This document shows, piece after piece, positions 1-11,491 of a DNA stretch of 39,548 nt (position 1 is the first letter of the stretch; every line of letters starts with the position of its first letter). The DNA is from Serratia sp. Ag1 (GTDB lineage: Bacteria > Pseudomonadota > Gammaproteobacteria > Enterobacterales > Enterobacteriaceae). The stretch lies in contig NZ_JQEI01000066.1 in the NCBI RefSeq assembly GCF_000743355.1, positions 1-39,548 of the forward strand. Reading direction: 5' to 3'. Under the pieces are notes generated by a model. It saw only the letters and a program-made list of their open reading frames with translations, was not told the DNA's origin and did no database searches. A program made the position numbers and the translations under genes.

Positions 1-80
1 TCCGGTATTTGGGTGCAAAAACTATATTATATTTACAGTTCCATCGGGTATGCGCTAAGCTCTTTTCGTCCCCCATTGGG

Positions 81-153
81 AACCCCTTTTGTTTTCTTGT
101 TGAACTTTTGCAGTTGCCAGACCGCAATGTGTTTTAACAAATCAAAAGGGGTT
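81..153. repeat. 11-bp inverted repeat with a 51-nt loop
   Basis: AACCCCTTTTG at 81-91 is matched by CAAAAGGGGTT at 143-153, and the right arm continues into a T run (TTTTTAT). It could be a long-loop terminator or the foot of a structured RNA. Its role is unknown. Confidence 0.4.
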
Positions 154-188
154 TTTATAGCTGACTTATAGCTGAAAGCTTTACGGAG

Positions 189-212
189 CCCCCAGCTTAT
201 CTGGGGGTTTTC
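189..212 (+). terminator. Intrinsic terminator
   Basis: CCCCCAG (189-195), loop CTTAT, CTGGGGG (201-207), then TTTTCT. The 7-bp GC-rich stem with a short loop and T tract is a typical rho-independent terminator on the plus strand. Confidence 0.7.
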
Positions 213-229
213 TGAATACAAACCAGAAG

Positions 230-253
230 GCCCGCATAATAGCGGGCTTTTTT
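230..253 (+). terminator. Intrinsic terminator, second of a tandem pair
   Basis: GCCCGC (230-235), loop ATAATA, GCGGGC (242-247), then six T. With the hairpin at 189-212 it forms a tandem terminator, as often follows highly expressed or stable-RNA transcripts. The gene it serves lies outside the window. Confidence 0.8.
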
Positions 254-576
254 GTTGTCATAAATTAAATATTTAACCCTGTTATTCACTGGACACAATA
301 CAGCCCATCTCGATTTTTAGAGGAGCACGAAGAAACAGAAAGTATCCAGATAAATAATTTCCTAACCAAATCAATATCGAGTTATATATATTTATAATTA
401 ATTATTTCTTTGGCTTTATTAAAAAAACTTAAACAATCCACATCTCATATATATATTGCGAATAATAAAATAATTATCTATGTTAAAAATTATCGTTTGC
501 AGTATTACAACTTTGCTGCCCAAGAAATGGCTTTATATAACCCGTTGAGCTGCTATTTTACCCAACGCTGTTGAGT

Positions 577-879
577 TTACGGCTTGAGCTGTGCACGCAA
601 ATACGCCAACGCGCTTTGGCTGTAGCTTTCATCCTGTTCAAGTTTAGGGATCAGGCCTTGCGCTTCCAAAACCGTACCGATACGGTGTAATTCCTGATGC
701 TGCGGAAGCACATCGGCAAAAGCATTGAGTAGGATAATCGATGGCATGATCTTGTCTGCACAAGTACCCACAGCACCGGGTTCATCCCCTCTGGCTGGAC
801 AAGGAAGATTATCCGAATTACGACACTGACAAGCCTGCAACAAAGTAATTGCCTGCTGAATCTCATGATTCCATGGCAT
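577..879 (-). CDS. Hypothetical protein, 100 residues
   Basis: I do not recognise this family. I chose the ATG at 879 because AGGGG lies nine bases upstream; the frame extends to a GTG at 885, too close to that site. The protein starts MPWNHEIQQAITLL. An N-terminal helix-like segment is followed by a cysteine group: C-x-C in LLQACQCRNS, then a third in LPCPARG and a fourth in GTCADK. The C-terminal half (FADVLPQHQELHRIGTVLEA onward) looks helical and charged. There is no signal peptide or membrane segment, so it is probably cytoplasmic. The cysteine spacing could bind a metal, but this is only suggestive. It stands alone, convergent with nothing and downstream of murR on the same strand. The overlapping 78-residue frame at 651-887 has a poorer composition. 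Confidence 0.55.
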   Translation of the reverse strand: MPWNHEIQQAITLLQACQCRNSDNLPCPARGDEPGAVGTCADKIMPSIILLNAFADVLPQHQELHRIGTVLEAQGLIPKLEQDESYSQSALAYLRAQLKP

Positions 880-1110
880 AACCACATTCCCCTAGATTTA
901 CCTTTATGCCAGCCGATGAATAATCAGCGATAATCAGTATGCATTCATTATTCACAGTAGAAGAAAAACCTCTAAACCAAGCCAGCTTCGTATGACAAGA
1001 TAAATTTTTTCAAGAATTGCGCATTGATGTAGGTCACATTGCATAACAATAATTGTGACTCATTATTCTTAAATCAATGAAAAAATTATGTCTAAGCCAC
1101 TGTCAAAAAT

Positions 1111-1974
1111 CTATTTATTACTCAATTGCTCAACCAACGTCTGGCTCTGCTGAATAAAATGACGGCTCTCTTCACTGTTCTGCTGCATGAGGCTGACAAA
1201 CAGCAAGTCAATGATTGTGTTTTGCGCCGTTCTGGCGGCGATCGAAGAACTGCGCCAGCGAGTCTCGTCAGCAATAGTATCCAGCGTATAATCCGCCAGC
1301 TCTCTCAGTGGGTTATGCTGTAAGGAAGTGATGGCAATCAGAGTCGCCCCCATTTTCTTGGCAACCTCCGCAGCAATCAATATCTCCCGGCGTTTACCGG
1401 AGAACGAAATAATGATCTGCACATCAGCAGGGCTCAGGGATTGAGCAACCGTGATTTGAACATGGCTGTCTAGCTCATTCATAACCGAATAACCGATCTT
1501 CATCAGCTTATAAGCGAGATCTTTGGCAATCAACGACGAGCCCCCTACGCCGATAATCTGAACCCGTTTAGCCGCCTGAATCTTTAATACCGCCTGCTGC
1601 AACTGAGCAAAATCGAGGCTATCGGTGGTATCACGCAACGCCTGCTGCTTCTCCAGAAAGAGCTTCTCCGCAATATCCGGAAGGCTGTCATGGCTGTTGA
1701 TGCCATTATGGATGTGCGAACTTTGCAATTTCTGCTCTGACGCCTGCTGACCCCATTCTTCAATCAGAGCAATTTTTAGGTGGGTGAAGCCTTTCATTCC
1801 CAGCTTCTGGGCAAACTTAATAATGCTGGATTGACTAACCCCCAGAATCATCGCCAAGCTTTGTGAAGAAAGCTGTTTTAGTTTATCCGGATTTTCCAAC
1901 ACATAATCCGCGATCTTACGCTCGCCGGGGGTGAATAACTCTTTGTTATGAATTATTTTTTGCGTATATCTCAT
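1111..1974 (-). CDS. murR: MurR/RpiR-family transcriptional regulator, probable MurR
   Basis: Cytoplasmic repressor of N-acetylmuramic acid use. It has an N-terminal RpiR-type helix-turn-helix (about residues 1-77, with LGVSQSSIIKFAQKLG as the recognition region) and a C-terminal SIS sugar-phosphate-binding domain (about 125-265, with IIGVGGSSLIAKDLAYKL and IISFSGKRREIL). The 287-residue length and whole-length similarity to E. coli MurR support the name. In E. coli it senses MurNAc-6-phosphate and represses the divergent murQP genes. It is likewise divergent from murP here, with the control region at 1975-2183. The ATG at 1974 has only a weak upstream purine run. Because murQ is reduced to a remnant, its natural effector could not be cleared by the neighbouring product, so its present target may be murP alone. 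Confidence 0.85.
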   Translation of the reverse strand: MRYTQKIIHNKELFTPGERKIADYVLENPDKLKQLSSQSLAMILGVSQSSIIKFAQKLGMKGFTHLKIALIEEWGQQASEQKLQSSHIHNGINSHDSLPDIAEKLFLEKQQALRDTTDSLDFAQLQQAVLKIQAAKRVQIIGVGGSSLIAKDLAYKLMKIGYSVMNELDSHVQITVAQSLSPADVQIIISFSGKRREILIAAEVAKKMGATLIAITSLQHNPLRELADYTLDTIADETRWRSSSIAARTAQNTIIDLLFVSLMQQNSEESRHFIQQSQTLVEQLSNK

Positions 1975-2183
1975 CGCGGTAGTGGCTCACATTGTCAGCA
2001 AAAAAGCAGGTTCTACCTAGGCTATCTTACGCTGCCAGTGCTTAAAAACAACCTGAGTATAAACTGAGAGGTATGACAAGTTGATTGTGGTCACATAATC
2101 ACCAATGAAAATAAAATATTTATTGATTTAAATTTTTTAGGAATTAATTATTCCAATGGTTTAAGAAATAACTTTAGACAACA
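1975..2183. promoter_or_regulatory. Divergent murR/murP control region
   Basis: This gap separates two divergent genes and must hold both promoters and any MurR operator. It is AT-rich around 2100-2180. A partial CRP-like element (TTGTGGTCACATAATCACC, about 2084-2102) has a wrong half-site spacing, so I do not call a CRP site. I cannot place -10 or -35 boxes with confidence. Confidence 0.4.
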
Positions 2184-2315
2184 ATGAAAATTGATTTATC
2201 GACTCTGGTTACTGAAAGCTGGAATCAGGCCAGTACGATTTTAAAACACAAGAACGGTTTTATCCGCGTAGTCTTATCAGAAACAGGACGTCAATCCGAT
2301 GGCGAAAATAAATGA
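2184..2315 (+). pseudogene. murQ: murQ remnant: N- and C-terminal ends joined in frame
   Basis: A 43-codon frame (ATG 2184 to TGA 2313-2315) precedes murP and overlaps its start by 17 bases. Its first 17 residues, MKIDLSTLVTESWNQAS, resemble the MurQ N-terminus (family form L-x-x-LISESRNPAT). Residues 20-31, [12 protein letters not shown], resemble the very C-terminus (form ...HHGYLRAAL). Everything between, roughly 250-260 residues including the SIS fold and catalytic residues of the etherase, is absent. The position, between murR and murP and overlapping murP, is exactly where an intact murQ sits in relatives. MurQ converts MurNAc-6-phosphate to GlcNAc-6-phosphate and D-lactate, and this product cannot. 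It may survive only as a translated leader for murP. Identity rests on remembered family ends, not on an alignment I could run. Confidence 0.75.
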
Positions 2316-3744
2316 AGCAATGATAGAACAAATTTTAGGTCATGTTGGCGGCAGCGGTAATATTGCTGTCTGCGGTAACTGCATGACACGGCTGCGCCTA
2401 ACATTAAGGGACAGGGAACGGGTTGACCGCGATGCACTGAAAAAAATCGCGGGCGTAATGGGTGTTATCGAAGGGGACGACCAGTTACAAATCGTCCTCG
2501 GCCCCGGCAAGGCGCAAACCGCTGCCGAAATGATGAATAGCTTGTTAAGCCATGCGGAACAGAACACCACCGACGCGCCTAAAGATCTCAACGCGATTGC
2601 GTCAGAGAATAAAAAGCAGCTCAAATCAAAACAAAGCAGTTCTATTCACCAGTTTTTCAGCAAGTTCGCCACCATCTTTACCCCGTTGATTCCCGGTTTT
2701 ATTGCCGCTGGCCTGTTGCTCGGGATTGCGACCCTGCTCGAGCAAAGTATGGTGATTGGCGTTGAATCCCCCAGCCCTTGGCTACTCAGCGCCATTGGCT
2801 ATATGAAAGTATTCAGTAAAGGCCTGTTTGCCTTCTTGAGTATTCTGATCGGCCATAACGCACAAAAAGCCTTTGGCGGCACGGGAGTCAATGGAGCCAT
2901 CATCGCTTCGCTATTTGTACTGGGCTATGTACCCGATGCCAAGGTGGGTTACTACTCCGGTATCGACAGCTTCTTTGGGTTACCTATCGATCCCAGAGGC
3001 AGCATTATTGGCGTGCTGATCGCCACTATTATGGGAGCCTGGGTCGAGCGGACAGTTCGGAAGTTTATTCCTGATAACCTGGATATGATACTGACTTCAG
3101 TTATCACCCTGTTGATTATGGGTGCCGTGACTTTCGTGGTCATCATGCCCGTGGGTGGGGAGCTGTTCAAAGGAATGTCATGGCTGTTTTTACACCTGAA
3201 TGGCAACCCGTTTGGCAGCGCCATTCTAGCAGGCTTGTTCCTGCTTGCAGTCATGTTCGGTATTCATCAGGGATTTGTTCCCGTCTATTTCGCCTTGATG
3301 GATGCGCAGGGGTTCAACTCACTGTTCCCAATCCTGGCCATGGCTGGCGGTGGGCAAGTGGGTGCTTCAATGGCGCTGTTTGCCAGAGCGAAAGCGGGCG
3401 CAGTGCTGCGTACCCAGATCAAGGGAGCGATTATCCCAGGTATCCTTGGCATTGGTGAGCCACTGATTTACGGCGTAACTCTGCCACGGGTGAAACCTTT
3501 CATCACCGCCTGTCTTGGCGGTGCCGTCGGCGGGTTCTTTATCGGTATGATCGCATACCTTGGGTTGCCAGTTGGCCTTAACACCGTCTTTGGCCCGTCC
3601 GGTATCGTATCAATTCCACTGATGACGTCCGCGCAGGGAATTTATGCCGGGATCATGGTTTATACCGCCGGATTGCTGGTGTCTTACACGGCTGGTTTCA
3701 TTTTAACCTGGTTCTTTGGCAGCAAGAATGTTGACTTGAGCTAA
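2299..3744 (+). CDS. murP: PTS MurNAc-specific EIIBC component
   Basis: Inner-membrane phosphotransferase permease, 481 residues, that imports and phosphorylates N-acetylmuramic acid. An N-terminal EIIB domain (about 1-90) carries the phosphorylated cysteine in [10 protein letters not shown] (Cys28). A linker rich in K, Q and S (about 100-118) leads to the multi-helix EIIC domain (about 120-475), which includes the substrate motif [13 protein letters not shown]. There is no EIIA domain, as in E. coli MurP, which borrows EIIA-Glc. The start follows AGGA ten bases upstream inside the murQ remnant. With no functional murQ beside it, imported MurNAc-6-phosphate would need an etherase encoded elsewhere. 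A closely related PTS sugar specificity cannot be excluded from sequence alone. Confidence 0.85.
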   Translation: MAKINEAMIEQILGHVGGSGNIAVCGNCMTRLRLTLRDRERVDRDALKKIAGVMGVIEGDDQLQIVLGPGKAQTAAEMMNSLLSHAEQNTTDAPKDLNAIASENKKQLKSKQSSSIHQFFSKFATIFTPLIPGFIAAGLLLGIATLLEQSMVIGVESPSPWLLSAIGYMKVFSKGLFAFLSILIGHNAQKAFGGTGVNGAIIASLFVLGYVPDAKVGYYSGIDSFFGLPIDPRGSIIGVLIATIMGAWVERTVRKFIPDNLDMILTSVITLLIMGAVTFVVIMPVGGELFKGMSWLFLHLNGNPFGSAILAGLFLLAVMFGIHQGFVPVYFALMDAQGFNSLFPILAMAGGGQVGASMALFARAKAGAVLRTQIKGAIIPGILGIGEPLIYGVTLPRVKPFITACLGGAVGGFFIGMIAYLGLPVGLNTVFGPSGIVSIPLMTSAQGIYAGIMVYTAGLLVSYTAGFILTWFFGSKNVDLS

Positions 3745-3752
3745 CAACCAGA

Positions 3753-3789
3753 TAACCGGGGAATAGCGCAGACGAGCCATCCCCGGTTA
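3753..3789. repeat. 10-bp inverted repeat after murP
   Basis: TAACCGGGGA (3753-3762) and TCCCCGGTTA (3780-3789) can form a 10-bp stem with a 17-nt loop, just after the murP stop. No T tract follows, so it is a weak terminator candidate. It could instead protect the murP mRNA 3' end. Confidence 0.5.
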
Positions 3790-3863
3790 ACCATCCTGCT
3801 GACGAGCTGCAGCAAATTAGGTATAAGTACTTCTTTCTAGCCTGTATGCTCCTCGGACTGTTT

Positions 3864-5048
3864 ATGTCGCAAATTTTGCACTTTATTCTGGCGTTGGTCG
3901 TTATCATCGCCCTTGCGTTACTGGTCAGTAACGATCGTAAGAAAATCCGCCCACGTTATATTATCCAACTGCTGGTGATTGAAGCGGTTCTGGCCTATTT
4001 CTTCCTGCACTCGGAAAGCGGTCTCGGTGTCATTAAACATGTGGCTGGCTTCTTTGAAACCCTGTTGACCTTTGCTGCACAGGGATCTGACTTTGTCTTC
4101 GGTGGCATGAGCAAAGCAGGGCTATCGTTTATCTTCCTTGGCGTTTTGTGCCCAATCATCTTTATTTCTGCGCTGATCGGTATCTTGCAACATTTCCGTA
4201 TCTTGCCGCTGATTATCCGCGCGGTAGGTACGTTGCTCTCCAAAGTAAACGGCATGGGCAAACTGGAATCTTTCAACGCCGTCAGTACGTTGGTGCTGGG
4301 CCAATCTGAAAACTTTATTGCTTACAAAGGCATTATTGCGGATATCTCCCCCCGCCGGATGTACACCATGGCAGCCACGGCAATGTCGACGGTATCAATG
4401 TCGATCGTCGGCGCTTATATGGTGATGATCGACGCCAAATACGTGGTAGCCGCATTAATTCTCAACATGTTCAGCACCTTTATCATTCTTTCCATTATCA
4501 ATCCCTATCAGATTGAGGATGAACCGGAACTGAAACTAAGCAAACTGCATGAAGATCAGAGTTTTTTTGAAATGCTGGGGGAATACATCTTGGCGGGTTT
4601 CAAAATCGCCATGATTATTGCCGCCATGCTGATCGGGTTTATTGCTCTCATCGCCGCGGTAAACGCCATCTTTGCTGCAATTTTCGGCATCAGCTTCCAG
4701 CAAATTCTGGGTTATGTGTTCTATCCGCTTGCCTGGCTGATCGGGATCCCCACAAGCGATGCGCTGCAGGCTGGCAGCATCATGGCAACCAAACTGGTCG
4801 CCAATGAGTTTGTGGCCATGATCGAACTGAAAAAAATCGCTGCGGAAATGTCGCCGCGTGGATTGGGTATTCTCTCCGTCTTCCTGGTGTCTTTCGCCAA
4901 CTTTGCTTCCATCGGCATCGTTGCCGGTGCTATCAAGGGCCTCAACGAGCAACAGGGCAACGTCGTTTCACGCTTCGGCCTGAAACTGGTTTATGGTTCA
5001 ACCTTGGTCAGCCTGCTTTCAGCGGCGGTTGCCGGGTTGGTGCTCTAA
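3864..5048 (+). CDS. nupC: Nucleoside:H+ symporter NupC
   Basis: Inner-membrane concentrative nucleoside transporter (CNT family) that imports pyrimidine nucleosides and adenosine with protons. It is 394 residues against 400 in E. coli NupC and similar throughout, including [17 protein letters not shown] near the N-terminus, [17 protein letters not shown] in the core domain, and [20 protein letters not shown] near the end. I chose ATG 3864 ([11 protein letters not shown]) because it matches the family N-terminus; the frame opens at 3846. Compared with E. coli, a few residues are missing around [16 protein letters not shown]. It is preceded by murP but separated by the inverted repeat at 3753-3789. 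I could not find a clear CRP or CytR site in the 119-base gap. Confidence 0.93.
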   Translation: MSQILHFILALVVIIALALLVSNDRKKIRPRYIIQLLVIEAVLAYFFLHSESGLGVIKHVAGFFETLLTFAAQGSDFVFGGMSKAGLSFIFLGVLCPIIFISALIGILQHFRILPLIIRAVGTLLSKVNGMGKLESFNAVSTLVLGQSENFIAYKGIIADISPRRMYTMAATAMSTVSMSIVGAYMVMIDAKYVVAALILNMFSTFIILSIINPYQIEDEPELKLSKLHEDQSFFEMLGEYILAGFKIAMIIAAMLIGFIALIAAVNAIFAAIFGISFQQILGYVFYPLAWLIGIPTSDALQAGSIMATKLVANEFVAMIELKKIAAEMSPRGLGILSVFLVSFANFASIGIVAGAIKGLNEQQGNVVSRFGLKLVYGSTLVSLLSAAVAGLVL

Positions 5049-5055
5049 ACCGATA

Positions 5056-5087
5056 TTCCGGCTTGCCGCGCAACCAGCAAGCCGGAA
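5056..5087. terminator. Convergent hairpin between nupC and the lipoprotein gene
   Basis: TTCCGGCTTGC (5056-5066) and GCAAGCCGGAA (5077-5087) form an 11-bp stem with a 10-nt loop between two converging genes. T tracts are poor on both sides. It is a plausible bidirectional 3'-end structure, not a textbook terminator. Confidence 0.5.
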
Positions 5088-5092
5088 ACGCA

Positions 5093-5530
5093 TCAAAACG
5101 CCACACAGACCAGCGTATCAACCCGCATCACAGAATCCTGTACGAACTGCTGCTTATAAAGGCTACGCAGCGCTTCAATCTTCTGCTCACTTTCAGCATC
5201 CGATGTATGAATCAACATCAGCGCTTTACTGTTTTCCCGCACCAATTTACCGTCGTTCCCCAACCATTGCCCTTTAGCCTCAAATACCGATAACCCTTCT
5301 TTAAAACGCGGGGTCACTTGTTGATCGATAAAGGACTGCCACTCCGCAGAGGTAATCACCGGCCCAACCGGGCGGTTCAAACCGAAATAAAGCGTGGTCT
5401 GCGTCATGGGATCGCCAACGCTGCAGGAGAGTACCGACGTTTGTGATGCCACTTTCTGGGCCGGAGCTACGCAGCCGTTTAGCAATACGGCTAATGTAAC
5501 AACCGCTGCCAGCATTACGTTATGTCTCAT
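5093..5530 (-). CDS. DUF3574 domain lipoprotein
   Basis: A 145-residue predicted lipoprotein. The N-terminus MRHNVMLAAVVTLAVLLNGC is a lipoprotein signal with the modified cysteine at position 20; the lipobox L-N-G-C has an unusual Asn at -2. The remaining sequence (TLYFGLNRPVG, WQSFIDQQVTPRFKEGLSVF, ending VMRVDTLVCVAF) fits the DUF3574 family of small periplasmic proteins of unknown function. Ser at +3 or later rather than Asp at +2 suggests outer-membrane sorting, although the sequence is C-V-A. It converges with nupC and is a single-gene unit. Family assignment is from memory. Confidence 0.75.
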   Translation of the reverse strand: MRHNVMLAAVVTLAVLLNGCVAPAQKVASQTSVLSCSVGDPMTQTTLYFGLNRPVGPVITSAEWQSFIDQQVTPRFKEGLSVFEAKGQWLGNDGKLVRENSKALMLIHTSDAESEQKIEALRSLYKQQFVQDSVMRVDTLVCVAF

Positions 5531-5657
5531 CTTATTTTCGTTTTCCTTAAAAGTGGTTATTCCAGAACAAGACTAAATACCATAGAAAACAACACAAAAA
5601 GTACAATCATCACGCAGGATTATCAGTAAGTGTGCCGAGCATAAATTACACCCCCTA

Positions 5658-7478
<1,821 letters not shown>

Positions 7479-7628
7479 TCAGGAATGCAAAGCACCTCCA
7501 GAAAGTAATGAACGTTTGCTGAAAACGTCGAAAACTTCCAGACATGTTACGCAAATCGGCGTTTTTCCCCTGTTTTTAACAGAAAGCAGCGGCCAAAATG
7601 CGACCCAACGCTGCATACCGGGCTTTAG

Positions 7629-8324
<696 letters not shown>

Positions 8325-8378
8325 GGGCAGTTTCAGTATCATGCCCAGTCTTTTCGTCACCTGTGGAGTAGCACAAAT

Positions 8379-8654
8379 ATGGCACGCGTAACTGTTCAAG
8401 ACGCTGTAGAGAAAATTGGTAACCGTTTTGACCTGGTGTTGGTCGCTGCTCGTCGGGCGCGTCAAATCCAGACCGGCGGTAAAGACGCTCTGGTACCAGA
8501 AGAGAATGATAAGTACACCGTTATCGCTCTGCGTGAAATCGAAGAAGGGCTGATTAACAGCCAGATCCTTGATGTCCGTGAGCGCCAAGAACAGCAAGAG
8601 CAGGAAGCCGCAGAGATTCAAGCGGTGACCGCCATTGCTGAAGGCCGTCGTTAA
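8379..8654 (+). CDS. rpoZ: RNA polymerase omega subunit
   Basis: Omega subunit, 91 residues as in E. coli. It helps fold and attach beta-prime, and forms part of (p)ppGpp site 1 on RNA polymerase. The sequence opens [20 protein letters not shown] and contains the conserved RRARQI and [17 protein letters not shown] segments. The C-terminal tail is charged, with [13 protein letters not shown] lies upstream of the ATG. It is 54 bases after gmk and 18 bases before spoT, consistent with co-transcription. Confidence 0.98.
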   Translation: MARVTVQDAVEKIGNRFDLVLVAARRARQIQTGGKDALVPEENDKYTVIALREIEEGLINSQILDVRERQEQQEQEAAEIQAVTAIAEGRR

Positions 8655-8672
8655 TTAGACTGTGAGTCTGCC

Positions 8673-10787
8673 TTGTACCTGTTTGAAAGCCTGAATCTGC
8701 TGATTCAACGTTACTTGCCTGAGGAGCAGATTAAACGCCTCAAACAGGCATACCTTGTTGCACGTGATGCTCACGAGGGGCAGACACGCTCCAGCGGTGA
8801 GCCCTACATTACTCACCCGGTTGCCGTAGCCTGTATTCTGGCGGAAATGCGTCTCGACTATGAAACGCTGATGGCCGCTCTGCTGCACGACGTCATTGAA
8901 GATACCGCAGCCACCTATCAGGATATGGAACAACTGTTTGGCAAAAGTGTTGCTGAACTGGTTGAGGGCGTATCCAAGCTCGACAAGCTGAAATTCCAGG
9001 ATAAGAAAGAAGCACAGGCGGAAAACTTCCGCAAAATGATCATGGCGATGGTACAAGACATCCGCGTCGTGCTGATCAAACTGGCTGACCGCACCCACAA
9101 CATGCGGACCCTCGGTTCGCTGCGCCCCGACAAGCGGCGGCGCATTGCGCGTGAAACCCTGGAAATCTACAGCCCACTAGCGCACCGGCTGGGTATTCAC
9201 CATCTGAAGATCGAACTGGAAGAGTTGGGTTTTGAGGCACTTTATCCGAACCGTTACCGGGTCATCAAAGCCGTGGTGAAAGCCGCGCGCGGTAACCGTA
9301 AGGAGATGATCCAGAAGATTCTTTCCGAGATCGAAGGGCGTTTAACCGAAGCCGGTATCCCCTGCCGCGTCAGCGGGCGGGAAAAGCATCTCTATTCCAT
9401 CTACTGCAAGATGCACCTGAAAGAACAGCGTTTCCATTCGATTATGGACATCTACGCTTTCCGGGTGATCGTGAAAGAAGTCGATACCTGTTATCGCGTT
9501 CTGGGTCAGGCACATAGCCTGTATAAGCCACGCCCTGGGCGAGTAAAAGACTACATCGCCATTCCTAAGGCCAACGGCTATCAATCGCTGCATACTTCGT
9601 TGATCGGCCCACACGGTGTGCCGGTAGAAGTTCAGATCCGTACCGAAGATATGGATCAGATGGCAGAGATGGGGGTTGCCGCGCATTGGGCCTATAAAGA
9701 GCGGGCTCCGGGCGAAACGAGCGGTACAACGGCACAAATTCGTGCTCAACGTTGGATGCAGAGCTTGCTCGAGCTGCAACAGAGTGCTGGCAGCTCATTT
9801 GAATTTATCGAAAGCGTAAAATCTGATCTGTTCCCGGATGAGATTTACGTTTTCACCCCGGAAGGGCGCATTGTTGAACTCCCTGCGGGTGCAACACCGG
9901 TTGACTTTGCCTATGCAGTGCATACCGATATCGGCCATGCCTGCGTGGGCGCACGCGTCGATCGCCAACCGTATCCGTTGTCACAATCGCTATCCAGCGG
10001 CCAGACGGTGGAAATCATCACCGCACCGGGTGCTCGGCCGAACGCTGCCTGGCTGAACTTTGTCGTCAGTTCAAAGGCTCGCGCTAAAATCCGCCAGATG
10101 CTGAAAAACCTCAAGCGTGACGACTCCGTCAGCCTGGGGCGCCGTTTGCTAAACCACGCGTTAGGCGGCAGCCGTAAGCTTTCTGAAGTGCCGCAGGAAA
10201 ACATCCAGCACGAGTTGGAACGCATGAAGCTGGCCACGCTGGACGACTTACTGGCCGAGATCGGCCTCGGCAATACCATGAGCGTGGTCATAGCGAAGAA
10301 TTTACAGGGCGATCACTCCAGCCTCGGTGCTTCTTCCGGCGTGCGTAATCTGGCAATTAAAGGGGCTGATGGTGTCCTTATTACCTTCGCCAAATGTTGC
10401 CGCCCGATTCCTGGCGATCCGATTATTGCCCACGTCAGCCCCGGTAAGGGGTTGGTAATCCACCATGAATCCTGCCGCAACATCCGTGGTTACCAGAAAG
10501 AGCCTGAGAAATTTATGGCGGTAGAGTGGGACCTGGAAACTGAGCAGGAATTCATTGCTGAAATCAAGGTGGATATGTTTAACCATCAGGGCGCATTGGC
10601 GAATCTGACGGCGGCGATTAATGCTGCAGGCTCGAATATTCAAAGCCTGAATACCGAAGAAAAAGATGGCCGTGTCTACAGCGCCTTTATCCGCTTAACC
10701 ACTCGCGATCGCATCCATTTGGCAAATGTTATGCGCAAGATTCGTATCATGCCGGATGTCATTAAAGTTAACCGTAACCGAAACTAG
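8673..10787 (+). CDS. spoT: Bifunctional (p)ppGpp hydrolase/synthetase SpoT
   Basis: Cytoplasmic controller of the stringent response, 704 residues. Domains in order: HD hydrolase (about 20-180, with LLHDVIEDT carrying His72-Asp73); a weak synthetase (about 200-340, with RVKDYIAIPKANGYQSLHT; the R-x-K-D form is the bifunctional type); TGS (about 385-450, DEIYVFTPEGRIVELPAGAT); helical and zinc-finger-like region (FAKCCRPIPGD); and a C-terminal ACT domain (from about 625, with FNHQGALANLTAAI). It starts with TTG at 8673, as does E. coli spoT, giving YLFESLNLLIQRYLP. It differs from E. coli mainly in a short variable stretch around DHSSLGASSGVRN. Confidence 0.98.
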   Translation: MYLFESLNLLIQRYLPEEQIKRLKQAYLVARDAHEGQTRSSGEPYITHPVAVACILAEMRLDYETLMAALLHDVIEDTAATYQDMEQLFGKSVAELVEGVSKLDKLKFQDKKEAQAENFRKMIMAMVQDIRVVLIKLADRTHNMRTLGSLRPDKRRRIARETLEIYSPLAHRLGIHHLKIELEELGFEALYPNRYRVIKAVVKAARGNRKEMIQKILSEIEGRLTEAGIPCRVSGREKHLYSIYCKMHLKEQRFHSIMDIYAFRVIVKEVDTCYRVLGQAHSLYKPRPGRVKDYIAIPKANGYQSLHTSLIGPHGVPVEVQIRTEDMDQMAEMGVAAHWAYKERAPGETSGTTAQIRAQRWMQSLLELQQSAGSSFEFIESVKSDLFPDEIYVFTPEGRIVELPAGATPVDFAYAVHTDIGHACVGARVDRQPYPLSQSLSSGQTVEIITAPGARPNAAWLNFVVSSKARAKIRQMLKNLKRDDSVSLGRRLLNHALGGSRKLSEVPQENIQHELERMKLATLDDLLAEIGLGNTMSVVIAKNLQGDHSSLGASSGVRNLAIKGADGVLITFAKCCRPIPGDPIIAHVSPGKGLVIHHESCRNIRGYQKEPEKFMAVEWDLETEQEFIAEIKVDMFNHQGALANLTAAINAAGSNIQSLNTEEKDGRVYSAFIRLTTRDRIHLANVMRKIRIMPDVIKVNRNRN

Positions 10788-10792
10788 CGCTT

Positions 10793-11491
10793 ATGAGCCC
10801 TGAACGTTATGCACGGATTTGTGAAATGCTGGCCACCCGGCAGCCCGATCTGACAGTCTGTCTGGAGCAAGTGCACAAGCCGCATAACGTCTCTGCCATT
10901 ATTCGCACGGCTGATGCCGTCGGTGTACATCAGGTGCATGCCGTGTGGCCAACCGCCCGGATGCGCACGCTGGTTTCTTCTGCCGCTGGCAGCAACAGTT
11001 GGGTTAACGTCAAAACCCACCCCACCATTGCCAGCGCCGTAACACATATGAAAAGCCAGGGGATGCAAATTCTGGCTACCCATCTTTCTGCACGGGCCGT
11101 CGATTTCCGCGAGGTAGACTACACCCGCCCAACCTGTGTGCTTTTGGGGCAGGAGAAAACCGGCATCACCGAAGAAGCGCTGGCGCTGGCGGATCAGGAC
11201 ATCATTATTCCGATGATCGGCATGGTGCAATCACTCAATGTTTCCGTAGCTTCGGCATTAATCCTGTACGAAGCACAGCGCCAGCGGCAAAACGCGGGGA
11301 TGTACCGCCGTGAACACAGTGCACTGAGTAAAGAAGAGCAACAACGCCTGCTGTTTGAAGGCGGTTATCCGGTACTGGCCAATGTTGCCAAACGCAAGGG
11401 GCTGCCACGCCCGCATATTGATGAACAGGGCCAAGTGATTGCCGATGCACAATGGTGGGCAACCATGCAGGCAACCACGGTACGTCGATGA
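10793..11491 (+). CDS. trmH: tRNA (guanosine-18-2'-O)-methyltransferase TrmH
   Basis: SPOUT-family methyltransferase, 232 residues, that methylates the 2'-hydroxyl of G18 in tRNA using S-adenosylmethionine. Visible SPOUT motifs are NVSAIIRTADAVGV (motif 1, with the catalytic Arg), VLLGQEKTGI (motif 2) and IPMIGMVQSLNVSVASAL (motif 3), which form the trefoil knot. It starts five bases after spoT, and its TGA overlaps the recG ATG (ATGA), so translation of the three genes is probably coupled. The C-terminus ADAQWWATMQATTVRR matches the family. Confidence 0.97.
   Translation: MSPERYARICEMLATRQPDLTVCLEQVHKPHNVSAIIRTADAVGVHQVHAVWPTARMRTLVSSAAGSNSWVNVKTHPTIASAVTHMKSQGMQILATHLSARAVDFREVDYTRPTCVLLGQEKTGITEEALALADQDIIIPMIGMVQSLNVSVASALILYEAQRQRQNAGMYRREHSALSKEEQQRLLFEGGYPVLANVAKRKGLPRPHIDEQGQVIADAQWWATMQATTVRR

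Larger units (their letters stand above)
1..576. other. Gene-free AT-rich region
   Basis: I find no convincing gene here. The left part holds two terminator hairpins and an 11-bp inverted repeat, listed separately. From about 254 to 540 the sequence is very AT-rich, with runs such as ttatatatatttataatta, and has no open frame of protein-like composition. The terminators suggest a plus-strand gene ends to the left of the window. Confidence 0.6.

Noticed and set aside
33-221. 62-residue minus-strand frame
   Set aside because: It starts inside a terminator hairpin, has no ribosome-binding site, and its composition is not protein-like.
651-887. 78-residue frame overlapping the orphan gene
   Set aside because: It overlaps 577-879 in another frame; its start is nearly on top of the AGGGG site, and its residue composition is poorer.
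2084-2102. CRP site upstream of murP
   Set aside because: The half-sites TGTGG and TCACC are eight bases apart instead of six.
4536-4952. 138-residue frame antisense to nupC
   Set aside because: Shadow of nupC; charged, repetitive composition and no start signals.
11452-11487. Longer N-terminus for RecG
   Set aside because: It lies inside trmH; the family begins at MKGRLLDAVPL, where ATGA overlaps the trmH stop.
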